Assembly (NCBI RefSeq): GCF_029963765.1
Contig: NZ_JALBYU010000005.1
Coordinates: 124,001 to 188,000 of the forward strand
Reading direction: 5' to 3'
DNA from: Pseudomonas sp. UYIF39
GTDB lineage: Bacteria; Pseudomonadota; Gammaproteobacteria; Pseudomonadales; Pseudomonadaceae
Length of the DNA stretch: 64,000 nucleotides
Part shown: positions 8,929-18,158 of the stretch, one piece after another
How positions within the stretch are numbered: position 1 is the stretch's first letter
Layout of the letters: each line of letters begins with the position of its first letter
Translations under genes and position numbers: made by a program
Notes under the pieces: generated by a model
Databases searched by the model: none
Told to the model about the DNA's origin: nothing
What the model saw: only the letters and a program-made list of their open reading frames with translations

Positions 8929-9006
8929 GTAGGAGCTGCCGCAGGCTGCGTTCTTTTGATCTTGATCCTTTAAGGGCAAAAGATCGCAGCCTACGGCAGC
9001 TCCTAC
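8929..9006. repeat. Inverted-repeat element (GTAGGAGCTGCC type)
   Basis: Outer arms GTAGGAGCTGCCGCAGGCTGCG (8929-8950) and its near-complement (to 9006) enclose GATCTTTTG-type inner arms; the whole forms one long imperfect hairpin. It resembles a widespread intergenic repeat of fluorescent pseudomonads and a cousin lies at 39661-39791. It fills most of the gap between the glycosylase gene and the DedA-PAP2 gene. Confidence 0.8.
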
Positions 9007-9018
9007 AGAGAACTGTGT

Positions 9019-9714
9019 TCACAGCAATATATAATCGCGCCCTTCGACCTGCCCCCGCCGCAGCGGGTTGCGCGTGCAATACGGCGCATAAGCCGCATCG
9101 ACGAAACGGTACATCAAATGCTCATCGCGCCCGTGGGGAATGCCCAAACGCGTGGTTTGTATGATGTGTACGGGCGCCGGGCCGACATCTTCCACCAGCA
9201 GCACTTCATGGTCGAAGCGCTTGGCGTCCCAGACTGGCACCTTCAGGCCCAACGCCTTGCAGAGCAGCGTCTGTCCGGCGCAAAGCTTTTGCGAGGGGCG
9301 AGGGCGACCCTGGGCGTCGGGATTGTTCAACAGCATCTGCGCCAGGCTCGCCGGCCCGCTCAAGTCATCGACCCACGGATAGGCCGATTTGATCAGCACA
9401 GCATTGCCCGGCCCCTGGGCGCTGAAGTTCAGGGAATCGCCGCCGCGGGCGTAATACATATAGATGTGCCCGCCATCCAGAAACAAAGCCTTACGCTTTT
9501 CTGTGTAGCCGAGGGAGGCGTGACTGCCTTTTTCTTCGCAGTAATAGGCTTCGGTCTCGATGATCCGGGCGCTGAGCCACAGGTCGCCGACCCGGTGACG
9601 GATGACTTTGCCGAGTAAGTCCCGAGCCAGCGTTTGGGCATCTCTGTCGAAAAATGCATCCGCGAGCCCCTCGGGCAGGCTCGTCGCGGACGTGCGAACA
9701 GTCAGGTTGGTCAT
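9019..9714 (-). CDS. mpg: 3-methyladenine DNA glycosylase (AAG/MPG family)
   Basis: 231 residues. It removes alkylated purines from DNA to start base excision repair. Family landmarks: FFDRDAQTLARDLLGKVI near the N-terminus, the catalytic-Glu motif ARIIETEAYY, the substrate-pocket segment HIYMYYARGGDSLNFS and GNAVLIKSAYPW. Length is normal for bacterial Mpg-type enzymes. Monocistronic by layout, divergent from proA. Confidence 0.93.
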   Translation of the reverse strand: MTNLTVRTSATSLPEGLADAFFDRDAQTLARDLLGKVIRHRVGDLWLSARIIETEAYYCEEKGSHASLGYTEKRKALFLDGGHIYMYYARGGDSLNFSAQGPGNAVLIKSAYPWVDDLSGPASLAQMLLNNPDAQGRPRPSQKLCAGQTLLCKALGLKVPVWDAKRFDHEVLLVEDVGPAPVHIIQTTRLGIPHGRDEHLMYRFVDAAYAPYCTRNPLRRGQVEGRDYILL

Positions 9715-9891
9715 GATGAACGGCGTTTATAAGGGCTGATTGAGTCGTGATGATAACAATTTGCAGCTTAATCACGGCTGAACGTCGGCAAATTGCCCTC
9801 CATTTCGACCATCCGCCCGTCACCGCTGTTAGTCGAGGGACGCGACAGCTATAATCTGCCGCTTTCCTCTTTGCCAAGTCCACGCCAGACC

Positions 9892-11163
9892 ATGACTGAG
9901 TCCGTTCTTGACTACATGACCCGCTTGGGTCGCGCTGCCCGCGAAGCTTCTCGCGTCATCGGCCGTGCCAGCACCGCGCAGAAAAACCGCGCTTTGCAGG
10001 CTGCTGCCAATGCGTTGGACGCTGCACGCGCCGAGCTGACGGCTGCCAATGAACTGGACTTGGCCGCTGGCCGTGCCAATGGTCTTGAACCGGCACTGCT
10101 TGAGCGTCTGGCGCTGACCCCTGAACGCATCGACGGCATGATCGTCGGTTTGCGTCAGGTAGCGGCTCTGCCGGACCCGGTCGGCGCGATCCGCGACATG
10201 AGCTTTCGCCCGTCGGGCATTCAGGTCGGCAAGATGCGCGTGCCGTTGGGCGTGATCGGGATCATCTACGAATCCCGGCCGAACGTGACCATCGATGCCG
10301 CCAGCCTGTGCCTGAAGTCCGGCAACGCGACCATCCTGCGTGGCGGCTCCGAGGCGATTCATTCCAATCGTGCCATTGCCGCCTGTATCCAGCGCGGTCT
10401 GGCCGAAGCCAATTTGCCTGCCGCCGTGGTGCAAGTGGTCGAAACCACTGACCGTGCCGCCGTTGGCGCACTGATCACCATGCCGGAATACGTCGACGTT
10501 ATCGTGCCCCGTGGCGGCCGTGGCCTGATTGAGCGCGTTAGCCGTGACGCCCGCGTGCCGGTGATCAAGCATCTGGACGGCATCTGTCACGTTTACGTCA
10601 GTGCTCACGCCGACCTGCCGAAAGCCCAGCGCATTGCCTTCAATGCCAAGACTTACCGTTATGGTATCTGCGGTGCCATGGAAACCCTGCTGGTGGACCA
10701 ATCGGTCGCCAAGGATTTCCTGCCATCGATGGCTGCACAGTTCCGCGAAAAAGGAGTCGAGCTGCGCGGCTGCGAGCGCACCCGGGCGATCATCGAGGCT
10801 GTTCCCGCTAGCGAAGACGACTGGAGCACCGAATACCTGGCGCCGATTCTCTCGATCCGTGTGGTCGACGGGCTGGACCAGGCCATCGAGCACATTAATA
10901 AGTACGGCTCCCATCACACCGATTCGATCGTCAGCGAAAACCTTGCCGACACCCGACGTTTCGTCGCGGAAGTCGATTCGTCGTCGGTAATGATCAACAC
11001 CCCGACGTGCTTCGCCGATGGCTTCGAATACGGATTGGGTGCCGAGATTGGCATTTCTACTGATAAGCTGCACGCCCGCGGCCCGGTGGGTCTCGAAGGT
11101 CTGACCTGCGAGAAGTACATCGTGGTCGGTGATGGCCAGTTGCGCGGCCAGGCGTCGGACTGA
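9892..11163 (+). CDS. proA: Gamma-glutamyl phosphate reductase
   Basis: 423 residues. It reduces gamma-glutamyl phosphate to glutamate semialdehyde in proline synthesis. The aldehyde-dehydrogenase-like fold is clear: [33 protein letters not shown], and the catalytic Cys in [14 protein letters not shown]. The chosen ATG gives the normal family length; an in-frame upstream extension to 9793 lacks similarity. A TATAAT lies about 36 bases upstream (9851-9856), a plausible -10 element, although its -35 is weak. The 3' end slightly precedes nadD. Confidence 0.97.
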   Translation: MTESVLDYMTRLGRAAREASRVIGRASTAQKNRALQAAANALDAARAELTAANELDLAAGRANGLEPALLERLALTPERIDGMIVGLRQVAALPDPVGAIRDMSFRPSGIQVGKMRVPLGVIGIIYESRPNVTIDAASLCLKSGNATILRGGSEAIHSNRAIAACIQRGLAEANLPAAVVQVVETTDRAAVGALITMPEYVDVIVPRGGRGLIERVSRDARVPVIKHLDGICHVYVSAHADLPKAQRIAFNAKTYRYGICGAMETLLVDQSVAKDFLPSMAAQFREKGVELRGCERTRAIIEAVPASEDDWSTEYLAPILSIRVVDGLDQAIEHINKYGSHHTDSIVSENLADTRRFVAEVDSSSVMINTPTCFADGFEYGLGAEIGISTDKLHARGPVGLEGLTCEKYIVVGDGQLRGQASD

Positions 11164-11164
11164 C

Positions 11165-11854
11165 TTGGGCGACCTCGACCTGTCAGCCCCGGTCACTGCC
11201 AGCGAGCCTGCGCCTAGACGCATTGGCATGCTGGGCGGGACCTTCGACCCGGTGCACATCGGCCATTTGCGTAGTGCGCTGGAAGTCGCTGAATCGCTGG
11301 CGCTCGATGAGCTGCGTCTGACACCCAGTGCCAGGCCGCCTCATCGCGGTACGCCGCAGGTATCGGCGAAAGACCGTCTGGCGATGGTCGAGTGCGCGGC
11401 GGCCGGTGTGGCGCCGCTGGTGGTGGACGCCCGCGAATTGCAGCGGGACAAACCGTCCTACACCATCGACACCCTGGAACTGATGCGCGGAGAACTTGCC
11501 GCCTCCGACCAGGTTTTTCTACTTTTGGGCTGGGACGCATTTTGCGGCCTGCCCACTTGGCACCGCTGGGAAGAGTTGCTCCAGCATTGCCACATCCTGG
11601 TGCTGCAACGCCCGGATGCCGACAGCGAACCGCCGGATGCCTTGCGCAATCTGTTGGCGGCACGCTCGGTGAGCGACCCGCTGGCCCTCAAAGGGCCGAG
11701 CGGACAGATTGCATTCGTCTGGCAGACACCGCTCGCGGTATCCGCCACCCAGATCCGTCAACTGCTGGCCAGCGGTAAGTCGGTACGTTTCCTGGTGCCC
11801 GACGCGGTCCTGGCCTACATCGATGCGCACGGACTCTACCGTGCGTCGAACTGA
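11165..11854 (+). CDS. nadD: Nicotinate-nucleotide adenylyltransferase
   Basis: 229 residues if the TTG at 11165 is used. It forms deamido-NAD from nicotinate mononucleotide. The nucleotidyltransferase motif [15 protein letters not shown] is at about residues 22-36, and the late SATQIRQLL motif completes the site. No ATG stands at a sensible distance between the proA stop and the first motif; an ATG at 11129 lies inside proA. The start is therefore uncertain by about 12 codons. The next gene, rsfS, is its usual partner. Confidence 0.93.
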   Translation: MGDLDLSAPVTASEPAPRRIGMLGGTFDPVHIGHLRSALEVAESLALDELRLTPSARPPHRGTPQVSAKDRLAMVECAAAGVAPLVVDARELQRDKPSYTIDTLELMRGELAASDQVFLLLGWDAFCGLPTWHRWEELLQHCHILVLQRPDADSEPPDALRNLLAARSVSDPLALKGPSGQIAFVWQTPLAVSATQIRQLLASGKSVRFLVPDAVLAYIDAHGLYRASN

Positions 11855-11858
11855 AAAA

Positions 11859-11900
11859 GGGAGCGCTTCAAAACACGTGAACGCGTGTACCGAAGCGCCC
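11859..11900 (+). other. Intercistronic hairpin nadD-rsfS
   Basis: GGGAGCGCTTC pairs with GAAGCGCCC (one bulged A), with an inner ACACG/CGTGT helix. No T-run follows, so it is more likely an RNA-stability or processing structure than a terminator. Confidence 0.55.
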
Positions 11901-11926
11901 GAACATACGAGCAAAACGAGTTTTAT

Positions 11927-12421
11927 ATGACTGACAAAGACGTAACTAAAGTAAAGCGCAAAGGCACGTTCAAGAGCGCCCCGCTGCCAGTAGAGGTCCC
12001 AACCGGCCCTGAGCTGCGCGGCGAAGAGCTGGTCAAGGTTGCCGTAGCGGCCCTGGAAGACGTCAAGGGCCAGGACATTCAGGTGATCGACGTTCGTGAA
12101 AAGCAGAGCATCACTGACTTCATGATCATCGCTACCGGTACGTCCAACCGCCAGATCGGCGCGATGCTGGATAAGGTCCGCGAGGCGGTCAAAGCCCAGG
12201 GCGTCAAGCCGCTGGGTGAAGAAGGCAAGGGCGACAGCGACTGGGTCCTGCTGGATATGGATGATGTCATCGTGCACATGATGACCGCTTCGGCTCGTCA
12301 GTTTTACGACCTGGAGCGTCTGTGGTCCGGTGCAGAACAGAGCCGTGCTCTGAACGCGGCTCACCACAGCCCGGAAAACACCCATGAGCACTTCGTCAAG
12401 CTCAACAAAGACCAGCAATAA
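11927..12421 (+). CDS. rsfS: Ribosomal silencing factor RsfS
   Basis: 164 residues, longer than the roughly 105 of the E. coli protein. The core domain (about residues 30-135) holds QDIQVIDVREKQSITDFMII, ATGTSNRQIGAM and the DDVIVHMMTASARQFYDLERLW signature region in shortened form. RsfS binds uL14 and blocks joining of ribosomal subunits when nutrients run low. The extra length is a basic N-terminal lead and a His/Asn-rich C-terminal tail. Followed after 9 bases by rlmH, the common pairing. Confidence 0.94.
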   Translation: MTDKDVTKVKRKGTFKSAPLPVEVPTGPELRGEELVKVAVAALEDVKGQDIQVIDVREKQSITDFMIIATGTSNRQIGAMLDKVREAVKAQGVKPLGEEGKGDSDWVLLDMDDVIVHMMTASARQFYDLERLWSGAEQSRALNAAHHSPENTHEHFVKLNKDQQ

Positions 12422-12430
12422 GGGACCGCT

Positions 12431-12898
12431 GTGCGACTGCGACTGATCGCCGTCGGTTCACGCATGCCCAAGTGGGTGGAAGAAGGCTGGCATGAATATG
12501 CCAAGCGTCTTCCGTCCGAGCTGGCGCTGGAACTGGTGGAAATACCGCTCAACACCCGTGGCAAGAACGCCGACGTGGCGCGCTTCATCCGTCAGGAAGG
12601 CGAAGCCATGCTGGCCAAGGTCGGGCCGAACGAGCGCGTTGTGACCCTCGAAGTCCACGGCAAGCCCTGGAGCACCGAGCAACTGGCGGTCGAGCTCGAT
12701 CGCTGGCGTCTGGACTCGCGCACGGTGAATTTCATGGTCGGCGGCCCCGAAGGGCTGGCGCCGGAAGTCTGTGCCCGAGCCGATCAGCGCTGGTCATTGT
12801 CGCCGTTGACGTTGCCGCACCCGCTGGTGCGAATCCTGATCGGCGAACAGCTGTATCGTGCCTGGACAGTCTTGTCCGGCCACCCTTACCACAAGTAG
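12431..12898 (+). CDS. rlmH: 23S rRNA (pseudouridine1915-N3) methyltransferase
   Basis: 155 residues, the standard length, with a GTG start. SPOUT-class methyltransferase that modifies pseudouridine 1915 in helix 69. The AdoMet-binding knot motif FMVGGPEGL and the conserved C-terminus [15 protein letters not shown] are present. It lies between rsfS and the penicillin-binding protein gene, as in other pseudomonads. Confidence 0.96.
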   Translation: MRLRLIAVGSRMPKWVEEGWHEYAKRLPSELALELVEIPLNTRGKNADVARFIRQEGEAMLAKVGPNERVVTLEVHGKPWSTEQLAVELDRWRLDSRTVNFMVGGPEGLAPEVCARADQRWSLSPLTLPHPLVRILIGEQLYRAWTVLSGHPYHK

Positions 12899-12908
12899 TT
12901 CTGCCCTC

Positions 12909-14804
12909 ATGTCCCAGCCGATCCGCATCAAGGACCACGAAAAAGACGCCCGTCTGGTGCGTGGCCGCGTCGTGTTCGGGGCAATTGCGGTCGTGACGCT
13001 GATCGGTGTGCTGATCGCGCGGCTGTATTTCCTTCAGGTGATCCAGTACGAGTACCACTCGACCCTGTCGGAAAACAACCGCGTCCATGTGCAGCCGATT
13101 CCGCCGACGCGCGGGTTGATTTTCGACCGCAATGGCGTGGTGGTGGCCGATAACCGGCCCAGCTTCAGCTTGAGCATGACCCGCGAGCGCTCAGGCGACT
13201 GGCAGCAAGTGCTCGACGTGATCGTCGAAGTGCTGGAGCTGACGCCCGAGGACCGGGTGATCTTCGAGAAGCGCATGCGTCAGGGGCGTCGGCCGTTCGA
13301 GCCGGTGCCGATCCTGTTCGAGCTGACCGAAGAACAGATCGCGCGCATCGCGGTGAATCAGTTCCGTCTGCCAGGCGTGGAAGTGGTCGCGCAGTTGGTG
13401 CGTCATTACCCGCAGGGTGCGCATTTTGCGCACTCGGTGGGATATATGGGGCGGATCAACGAGAAAGAACTGAAGTCGCTCGATCCGGTGAGTTACAGCG
13501 GTACCCATCAAATTGGCAAAACCGGTATCGAGCGCTTCTACGAGCCGGAATTGCACGGTCAGGTCGGTTACGAAGAAGTCGAGACCAACGCCCGTGGCCG
13601 CGTGCTGCGGGTACTCAAGCGTACCGAACCGATTTCCGGCAAGGACATCGTCCTGAGCCTGGACATCAAATTGCAGGAAGCGGCCGAAGCTGCACTCGGC
13701 GGTCGTCGTGGCGCAGTGGTGGCGCTGGACCCGAAAACCGGCGAAGTCCTGGCGATGGTCAGTCAGCCGAGTTTTGACCCGAACCTGTTCGTCACCGGCA
13801 TCAGTTTCAAGGCCTATGCCGAGCTGCGCGATTCCATTGATCGGCCGCTGTTCAACCGCGTGTTGCGTGGTCTGTACCCGCCGGGCTCGACCATCAAACC
13901 GGCGGTAGCGATTGCCGGCCTTGATTCGGGCGTGGTCACCGCATCGACTCGGGTGTATGACCCCGGCTATTACCAGTTGCCCAACTACGATCACAAATAC
14001 CGTAACTGGAACCGTACCGGTGATGGCTACGTCGATTTGGACACGGCGATCATGCGGTCCAACGACACCTACTTCTACGACCTGGCCCACAAACTGGGAA
14101 TCGATCGCTTGTCGGCGTACTTGAGCAAGTTCGGCATCGGCCAGAAGGTTTCGCTGGACATGTTCGAAGAGTCGCCGGGGCTGATGCCTACACGTGAATG
14201 GAAGCGTGCAACTCGTCGTCAAGCCTGGTTCCCGGGCGAAACGCTGATTCTGGGGATTGGTCAGGGCTACATGCAATCAACGCCATTGCAACTGGCCCAG
14301 GCCACAGCGCTGGTCGCGAATAAGGGTGTCTGGAACCGTCCGCACCTGGCCAAGACCGTCGAAGGCGTGCGGCCGAAGGATGAAAACCCGATGCCGGACA
14401 TCATCCTGCGTGACCCCTCCGACTGGACCAAGGTCAACCATGGCATGCAGCAGGTAATGCACGGTGCCCGTGGTACCGCGCGCAAGGCATCGATTGGCGC
14501 TCAATACCGGATTGCCGGTAAAAGTGGTACGGCCCAGGTCGTCGCGATCAAGCAGGGCGAGAAGTACGACCGCTCCAAGGTTCAGGAGCGCCACCGCGAC
14601 CACGCCTTGTTCGTCGGCTTCGCACCCGCCGACAACCCGCAAATCGTGGTGTCGGTGATGGTCGAGAACGGCGAGTCCGGTTCCGGCGTCGCGGCGCCCG
14701 TTGTGCGTCAAATCATGGACGCCTGGCTTCTGGACCAGGACGGTCGGTTGAAGGCCGAATACGCCAGCCCTATCAGTGCGGAGGCTACGGCCCGTGAAGA
14801 GTAA
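12909..14804 (+). CDS. mrdA: Penicillin-binding protein 2 (elongasome transpeptidase)
   Basis: 631 residues. Bitopic inner-membrane protein: one membrane span near residues 20-42, a dimerisation domain, then the transpeptidase domain. Active-site motifs are STIK (Ser327), SND (Ser384) and KSGT (residues 538-541). With RodA it makes side-wall peptidoglycan. The ATG at 12909 starts the recognisable sequence; the open frame reaches back into rlmH. Downstream rodA overlaps its 3' end by 11 bases. Confidence 0.97.
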   Translation: MSQPIRIKDHEKDARLVRGRVVFGAIAVVTLIGVLIARLYFLQVIQYEYHSTLSENNRVHVQPIPPTRGLIFDRNGVVVADNRPSFSLSMTRERSGDWQQVLDVIVEVLELTPEDRVIFEKRMRQGRRPFEPVPILFELTEEQIARIAVNQFRLPGVEVVAQLVRHYPQGAHFAHSVGYMGRINEKELKSLDPVSYSGTHQIGKTGIERFYEPELHGQVGYEEVETNARGRVLRVLKRTEPISGKDIVLSLDIKLQEAAEAALGGRRGAVVALDPKTGEVLAMVSQPSFDPNLFVTGISFKAYAELRDSIDRPLFNRVLRGLYPPGSTIKPAVAIAGLDSGVVTASTRVYDPGYYQLPNYDHKYRNWNRTGDGYVDLDTAIMRSNDTYFYDLAHKLGIDRLSAYLSKFGIGQKVSLDMFEESPGLMPTREWKRATRRQAWFPGETLILGIGQGYMQSTPLQLAQATALVANKGVWNRPHLAKTVEGVRPKDENPMPDIILRDPSDWTKVNHGMQQVMHGARGTARKASIGAQYRIAGKSGTAQVVAIKQGEKYDRSKVQERHRDHALFVGFAPADNPQIVVSVMVENGESGSGVAAPVVRQIMDAWLLDQDGRLKAEYASPISAEATAREE

Positions 14805-15939
14805 TTTCGATCGCATCCTCTCCAGTGAGGATGTGATGCGTCGCCGCGCGACGCTGTTGCAACGCATGCACATCGACGGCCCTTTACTGATCCTGCTGCT
14901 GACCCTCGCGGCCGGCAGCCTGTTCGTGCTGTATTCGGCCAGCGGCAAAAGCTGGGATCTGCTGGCCAAGCAAGCCACTTCGTTCGGTATCGGTCTGGTA
15001 TCGATGATCGTCATCGCCCAATTTGAGCCGCGCTTCATGGCCCGTTGGGTGCCAGTCGGTTATGTGATCGGTGTGCTGTTGCTGGTGGTGGTGGACGTCA
15101 TGGGCCACAACGCCATGGGCGCCACGCGCTGGATCAACATTCCCGGGGTGATCCGCTTCCAGCCCTCGGAATTCATGAAGATCCTGATGCCGGCGACCAT
15201 CGCCTGGTACTTGTCCAAGCGCACCTTGCCGCCGCAGCTCAAGCATGTGGGCGTCAGTCTGTTTCTGATCGGCTTGCCGTTTATCCTGATCGTGCGTCAA
15301 CCCGACCTCGGCACTTCGCTGCTGATCCTCGCCGGTGGCGCGTTCGTTCTGTTCATGGGCGGCCTGCGCTGGCGCTGGATTCTCAGCGTGATTGCCGCGG
15401 CTGTGCCGGTGGCGGTCGGCATGTGGTACTTCATCATGCACGACTACCAGAAGCAGCGAATCCTGACCTTCCTCGATCCCGAGAGCGATCCGCTGGGCAC
15501 GGGCTGGAACATCATTCAATCGAAAGCCGCCATCGGTTCCGGCGGTGTGTTCGGCAAGGGCTGGTTGCTCGGCACTCAGTCGCACCTGGACTTCCTGCCG
15601 GAAAGCCACACCGACTTCATTATTGCGGTCATGGGCGAAGAATTCGGCCTGGTGGGTATCTGCGCACTGCTGCTGATTTACCTGCTGTTGATCGGCCGCG
15701 GACTGGTGATTACCGCTCAGGCCCAGACATTGTTCGGTAAATTGCTCGCAGGCAGCCTGACCATGACGTTTTTTGTTTACGTTTTCGTCAACATCGGTAT
15801 GGTCAGTGGCCTGTTGCCGGTTGTGGGGGTGCCGTTGCCGTTCATTAGCTACGGAGGAACTTCGCTGGTGACGCTGCTGTCAGCGTTTGGGGTTTTGATG
15901 TCGATCCATACCCATCGCAAGTGGATCGCTCAGGTTTGA
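14794..15939 (+). CDS. rodA: Rod-shape-determining glycosyltransferase RodA (SEDS family)
   Basis: 381 residues from a GTG with GGAGG nine bases upstream; an ATG at 14836 would give 367 residues. About ten membrane spans. SEDS landmarks: ATRWINIPGVIRFQPSE, IVRQPDLGTSLLIL and the C-terminal GVPLPFISYGGTSLVTLL. Polymerises glycan strands for PBP2 at the side wall. Overlap with mrdA indicates co-translation. Confidence 0.96.
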   Translation: MKSNFDRILSSEDVMRRRATLLQRMHIDGPLLILLLTLAAGSLFVLYSASGKSWDLLAKQATSFGIGLVSMIVIAQFEPRFMARWVPVGYVIGVLLLVVVDVMGHNAMGATRWINIPGVIRFQPSEFMKILMPATIAWYLSKRTLPPQLKHVGVSLFLIGLPFILIVRQPDLGTSLLILAGGAFVLFMGGLRWRWILSVIAAAVPVAVGMWYFIMHDYQKQRILTFLDPESDPLGTGWNIIQSKAAIGSGGVFGKGWLLGTQSHLDFLPESHTDFIIAVMGEEFGLVGICALLLIYLLLIGRGLVITAQAQTLFGKLLAGSLTMTFFVYVFVNIGMVSGLLPVVGVPLPFISYGGTSLVTLLSAFGVLMSIHTHRKWIAQV

Positions 15940-15956
15940 ATAAGGTGAAGATTTCA

Positions 15957-16967
15957 ATGCAAGTAATGCGTGGCTGGGCGACTCGATACGCGCCATGGGT
16001 CGGCCTGGTAAGCATCCTTGGCACAGCGCAGGAAGCGTTGGCCGGCGATTACGAAGGCTCACCCCAGGTGGCCGAATTCGTCGGTGAAATGACCCGCGAC
16101 TACGGTTTCGCCGGTGAACAGCTGATGGGCGTGTTCCGCGAAGCCGAGCGCAAGCAGTCGATTCTGGACGCGATCTCGAAACCGGCCGAGCGGGTCAAGC
16201 AGTGGAACGACTATCGCCCGATGTTCATCACCGACGCGCGCATCGCCCGTGGTGTGGACTTCTGGCGTCAGCACGAGGCGGTACTGGCCCGTGCCGAACA
16301 AGAATACGGCGTGCCGGCTCAGGTGATTGTTTCGATCATCGGCGTTGAGACCTTTTTCGGCCGCAATACCGGCAATTTTCGAGTAATCGACGCCTTGTCG
16401 ACCCTGGGTTTCGACTATCCTCCCCGTGCCGAATTTTTCCGCAAGGAATTGCGTGAGTTCCTGTTGCTGGCCCGGGAAGAGCAGGTCGATCCGCTGACGC
16501 TCAAAGGCTCCTACGCCGGCGCCATGGGCTTGCCGCAGTTCATGCCGAGCAGCTTTCGCGCCTATGCGGTGGACTTCGACGGTGACGGCCACATTAATAT
16601 CTGGACCAATCCGGACGATGCCATTGGCAGCGTCGCCAGTTATTTCAAGCGTCACGGCTGGGTCGCCGGCGAACCGGTGGTCAGCCGCGCCGATGTGCGT
16701 GGAGATCAGGTGGACGAAGGTTTGACCACGGGCATCGAACCGACTAAAACCGTCGGGGAGTTGCGGGCGCTGGGGTGGTCAAGTCATGATGCGCTGCGCG
16801 ATGATATGCCGGTTACGGCATTCCGCCTGGAAGGTGACAATGGCCCTGAATACTGGATGGGTCTGACGAATTTTTACGCAATCACGCGTTATAACCGCAG
16901 CGTGATGTACGCCATGGCCGTACATCAACTGTCTGAACAGCTGGTCCAAGCACGGGGCGTCAAGTAA
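15957..16967 (+). CDS. mltB: Membrane-bound/periplasmic lytic transglycosylase B
   Basis: 336 residues with an N-terminal signal-like segment ending near ALAGD, no lipobox. Cleaves MurNAc-GlcNAc bonds with 1,6-anhydro product. SLT_2 family features: VSIIGVETFFGRNTG with the catalytic Glu, GSYAGAMGLPQFMPSSF and VDFDGDGHINIW. From memory this is the position of sltB1 in P. aeruginosa. AAGGTGAAG precedes the start. Its stop shares bases with the rlpA start (TAATG). Confidence 0.94.
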   Translation: MQVMRGWATRYAPWVGLVSILGTAQEALAGDYEGSPQVAEFVGEMTRDYGFAGEQLMGVFREAERKQSILDAISKPAERVKQWNDYRPMFITDARIARGVDFWRQHEAVLARAEQEYGVPAQVIVSIIGVETFFGRNTGNFRVIDALSTLGFDYPPRAEFFRKELREFLLLAREEQVDPLTLKGSYAGAMGLPQFMPSSFRAYAVDFDGDGHINIWTNPDDAIGSVASYFKRHGWVAGEPVVSRADVRGDQVDEGLTTGIEPTKTVGELRALGWSSHDALRDDMPVTAFRLEGDNGPEYWMGLTNFYAITRYNRSVMYAMAVHQLSEQLVQARGVK

Positions 16968-17977
16968 TGCGGGCATTGCCTATGAATAAACCCCTGAAGC
17001 TGATGGCATTCGCCGCGTTGGCGGTGCTGGTCGCCAGTTGTTCGACCAGCCGTGCGCCGACGCAAAAGTCCACGACTGCCGTGCGTTCTGCGCCGGGGCT
17101 GGACATCAACCGCGCGCACAAAGATGGCGCGCCGTGGTGGGACGTCGATGTATCGCGCATCCCGGATGCCACGCCGACCCTGCATACAGGTCCTTATAAA
17201 GCCAACCCATACACCGTGCTGGGCAAGACTTATTTTCCGCTGCAGGAATCCAAGACCTACGTGGCCTCGGGCACTGCGTCCTGGTATGGCACCAAGTTCC
17301 ATGGCCAGAACACCGCCAATGGCGAGGTTTACGACCTGTACGGCATGAGTGCCGCCCACAAGACATTGCCACTGCCGAGTTACGTTCGGGTGACCAACCT
17401 GGACAACAACAAGAGCGTAGTCCTGCGGGTCAACGACCGCGGGCCGTTCTACTCGGACCGAATCATTGACTTGTCCTACGCAGCGGCCAAGAAACTCGGC
17501 TATGCCGAAACCGGCACCGCGCGGGTCAGGGTCGAAGGCATCGACCCGCAGCAATGGTGGGCAGCCAAAGGCCGTCCGGCGCCTTTGATGCTCAACGAGC
17601 CGCAAGTCGCGCAAAATAGCGCCCCGACGATTACGGCGTCGGCCGGCACCGTCGAGCAATGGACGCCACCGCCACAGCAGCACGCCTCGGATACTGTGCC
17701 AGTGCCGATCAGTGCAAAAAAAAACGCTTCTGTACCAGCCTCTGGCCAGTATCTGCAGGTGGGCGCGTTCGCCAACCCGGACGCTGCAGAACTCCTGAGA
17801 TCGAAGCTCAGCGGGATGGTGAGCGCTCCGGTGTTCATCAGCTCGATCGTGCGCAACCAACAGACACTGCATCGGGTGCGCCTGGGGCCGATCGGCTCGC
17901 CGGGTGAAATCCAGCAAGTGCAGAACAGTGTGCGTCTGGCCAATCTCGGTTCGCCGAGCCTGGTCACTGCCGAGTAA
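16967..17977 (+). CDS. rlpA: Septal-ring lytic transglycosylase RlpA
   Basis: 336 residues. Outer-membrane lipoprotein: signal peptide ending in the lipobox VASC. A double-psi beta-barrel domain (about residues 95-185) contains GTASWYGTKFHGQNTANGE and VLRVNDRGPFYSDRIIDLS, with the catalytic-region Asp. A C-terminal SPOR domain (about 260-330) targets denuded glycan at the septum. RlpA acts on naked glycan strands in Pseudomonas. An alternative ATG at 16982 exists; I prefer 16967 because of the TAATG coupling to mltB. Confidence 0.94.
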   Translation: MRALPMNKPLKLMAFAALAVLVASCSTSRAPTQKSTTAVRSAPGLDINRAHKDGAPWWDVDVSRIPDATPTLHTGPYKANPYTVLGKTYFPLQESKTYVASGTASWYGTKFHGQNTANGEVYDLYGMSAAHKTLPLPSYVRVTNLDNNKSVVLRVNDRGPFYSDRIIDLSYAAAKKLGYAETGTARVRVEGIDPQQWWAAKGRPAPLMLNEPQVAQNSAPTITASAGTVEQWTPPPQQHASDTVPVPISAKKNASVPASGQYLQVGAFANPDAAELLRSKLSGMVSAPVFISSIVRNQQTLHRVRLGPIGSPGEIQQVQNSVRLANLGSPSLVTAE

Positions 17978-18158
17978 TACGTAGTACTTGATTGACGGTT
18001 CGCTTGCGGTTTGGGGGGCGAACCGGGTTGTTGGCTCGTTAAAGAACAAAAGCCCGGCAAGGGTTCTGAGTGAACAGCTGAACACGCGACAGCTCGTTAG
18101 AAAGCTGTCTGATTAGTTTTGCCTTCGGGCAGTTTCCATTAGCGATTTCGAGAGACGG

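Noticed and set aside
9829..11259. 476-codon open frame on the minus strand
   Set aside because: It is antisense to proA; its length comes from high GC and proA has full family motifs.
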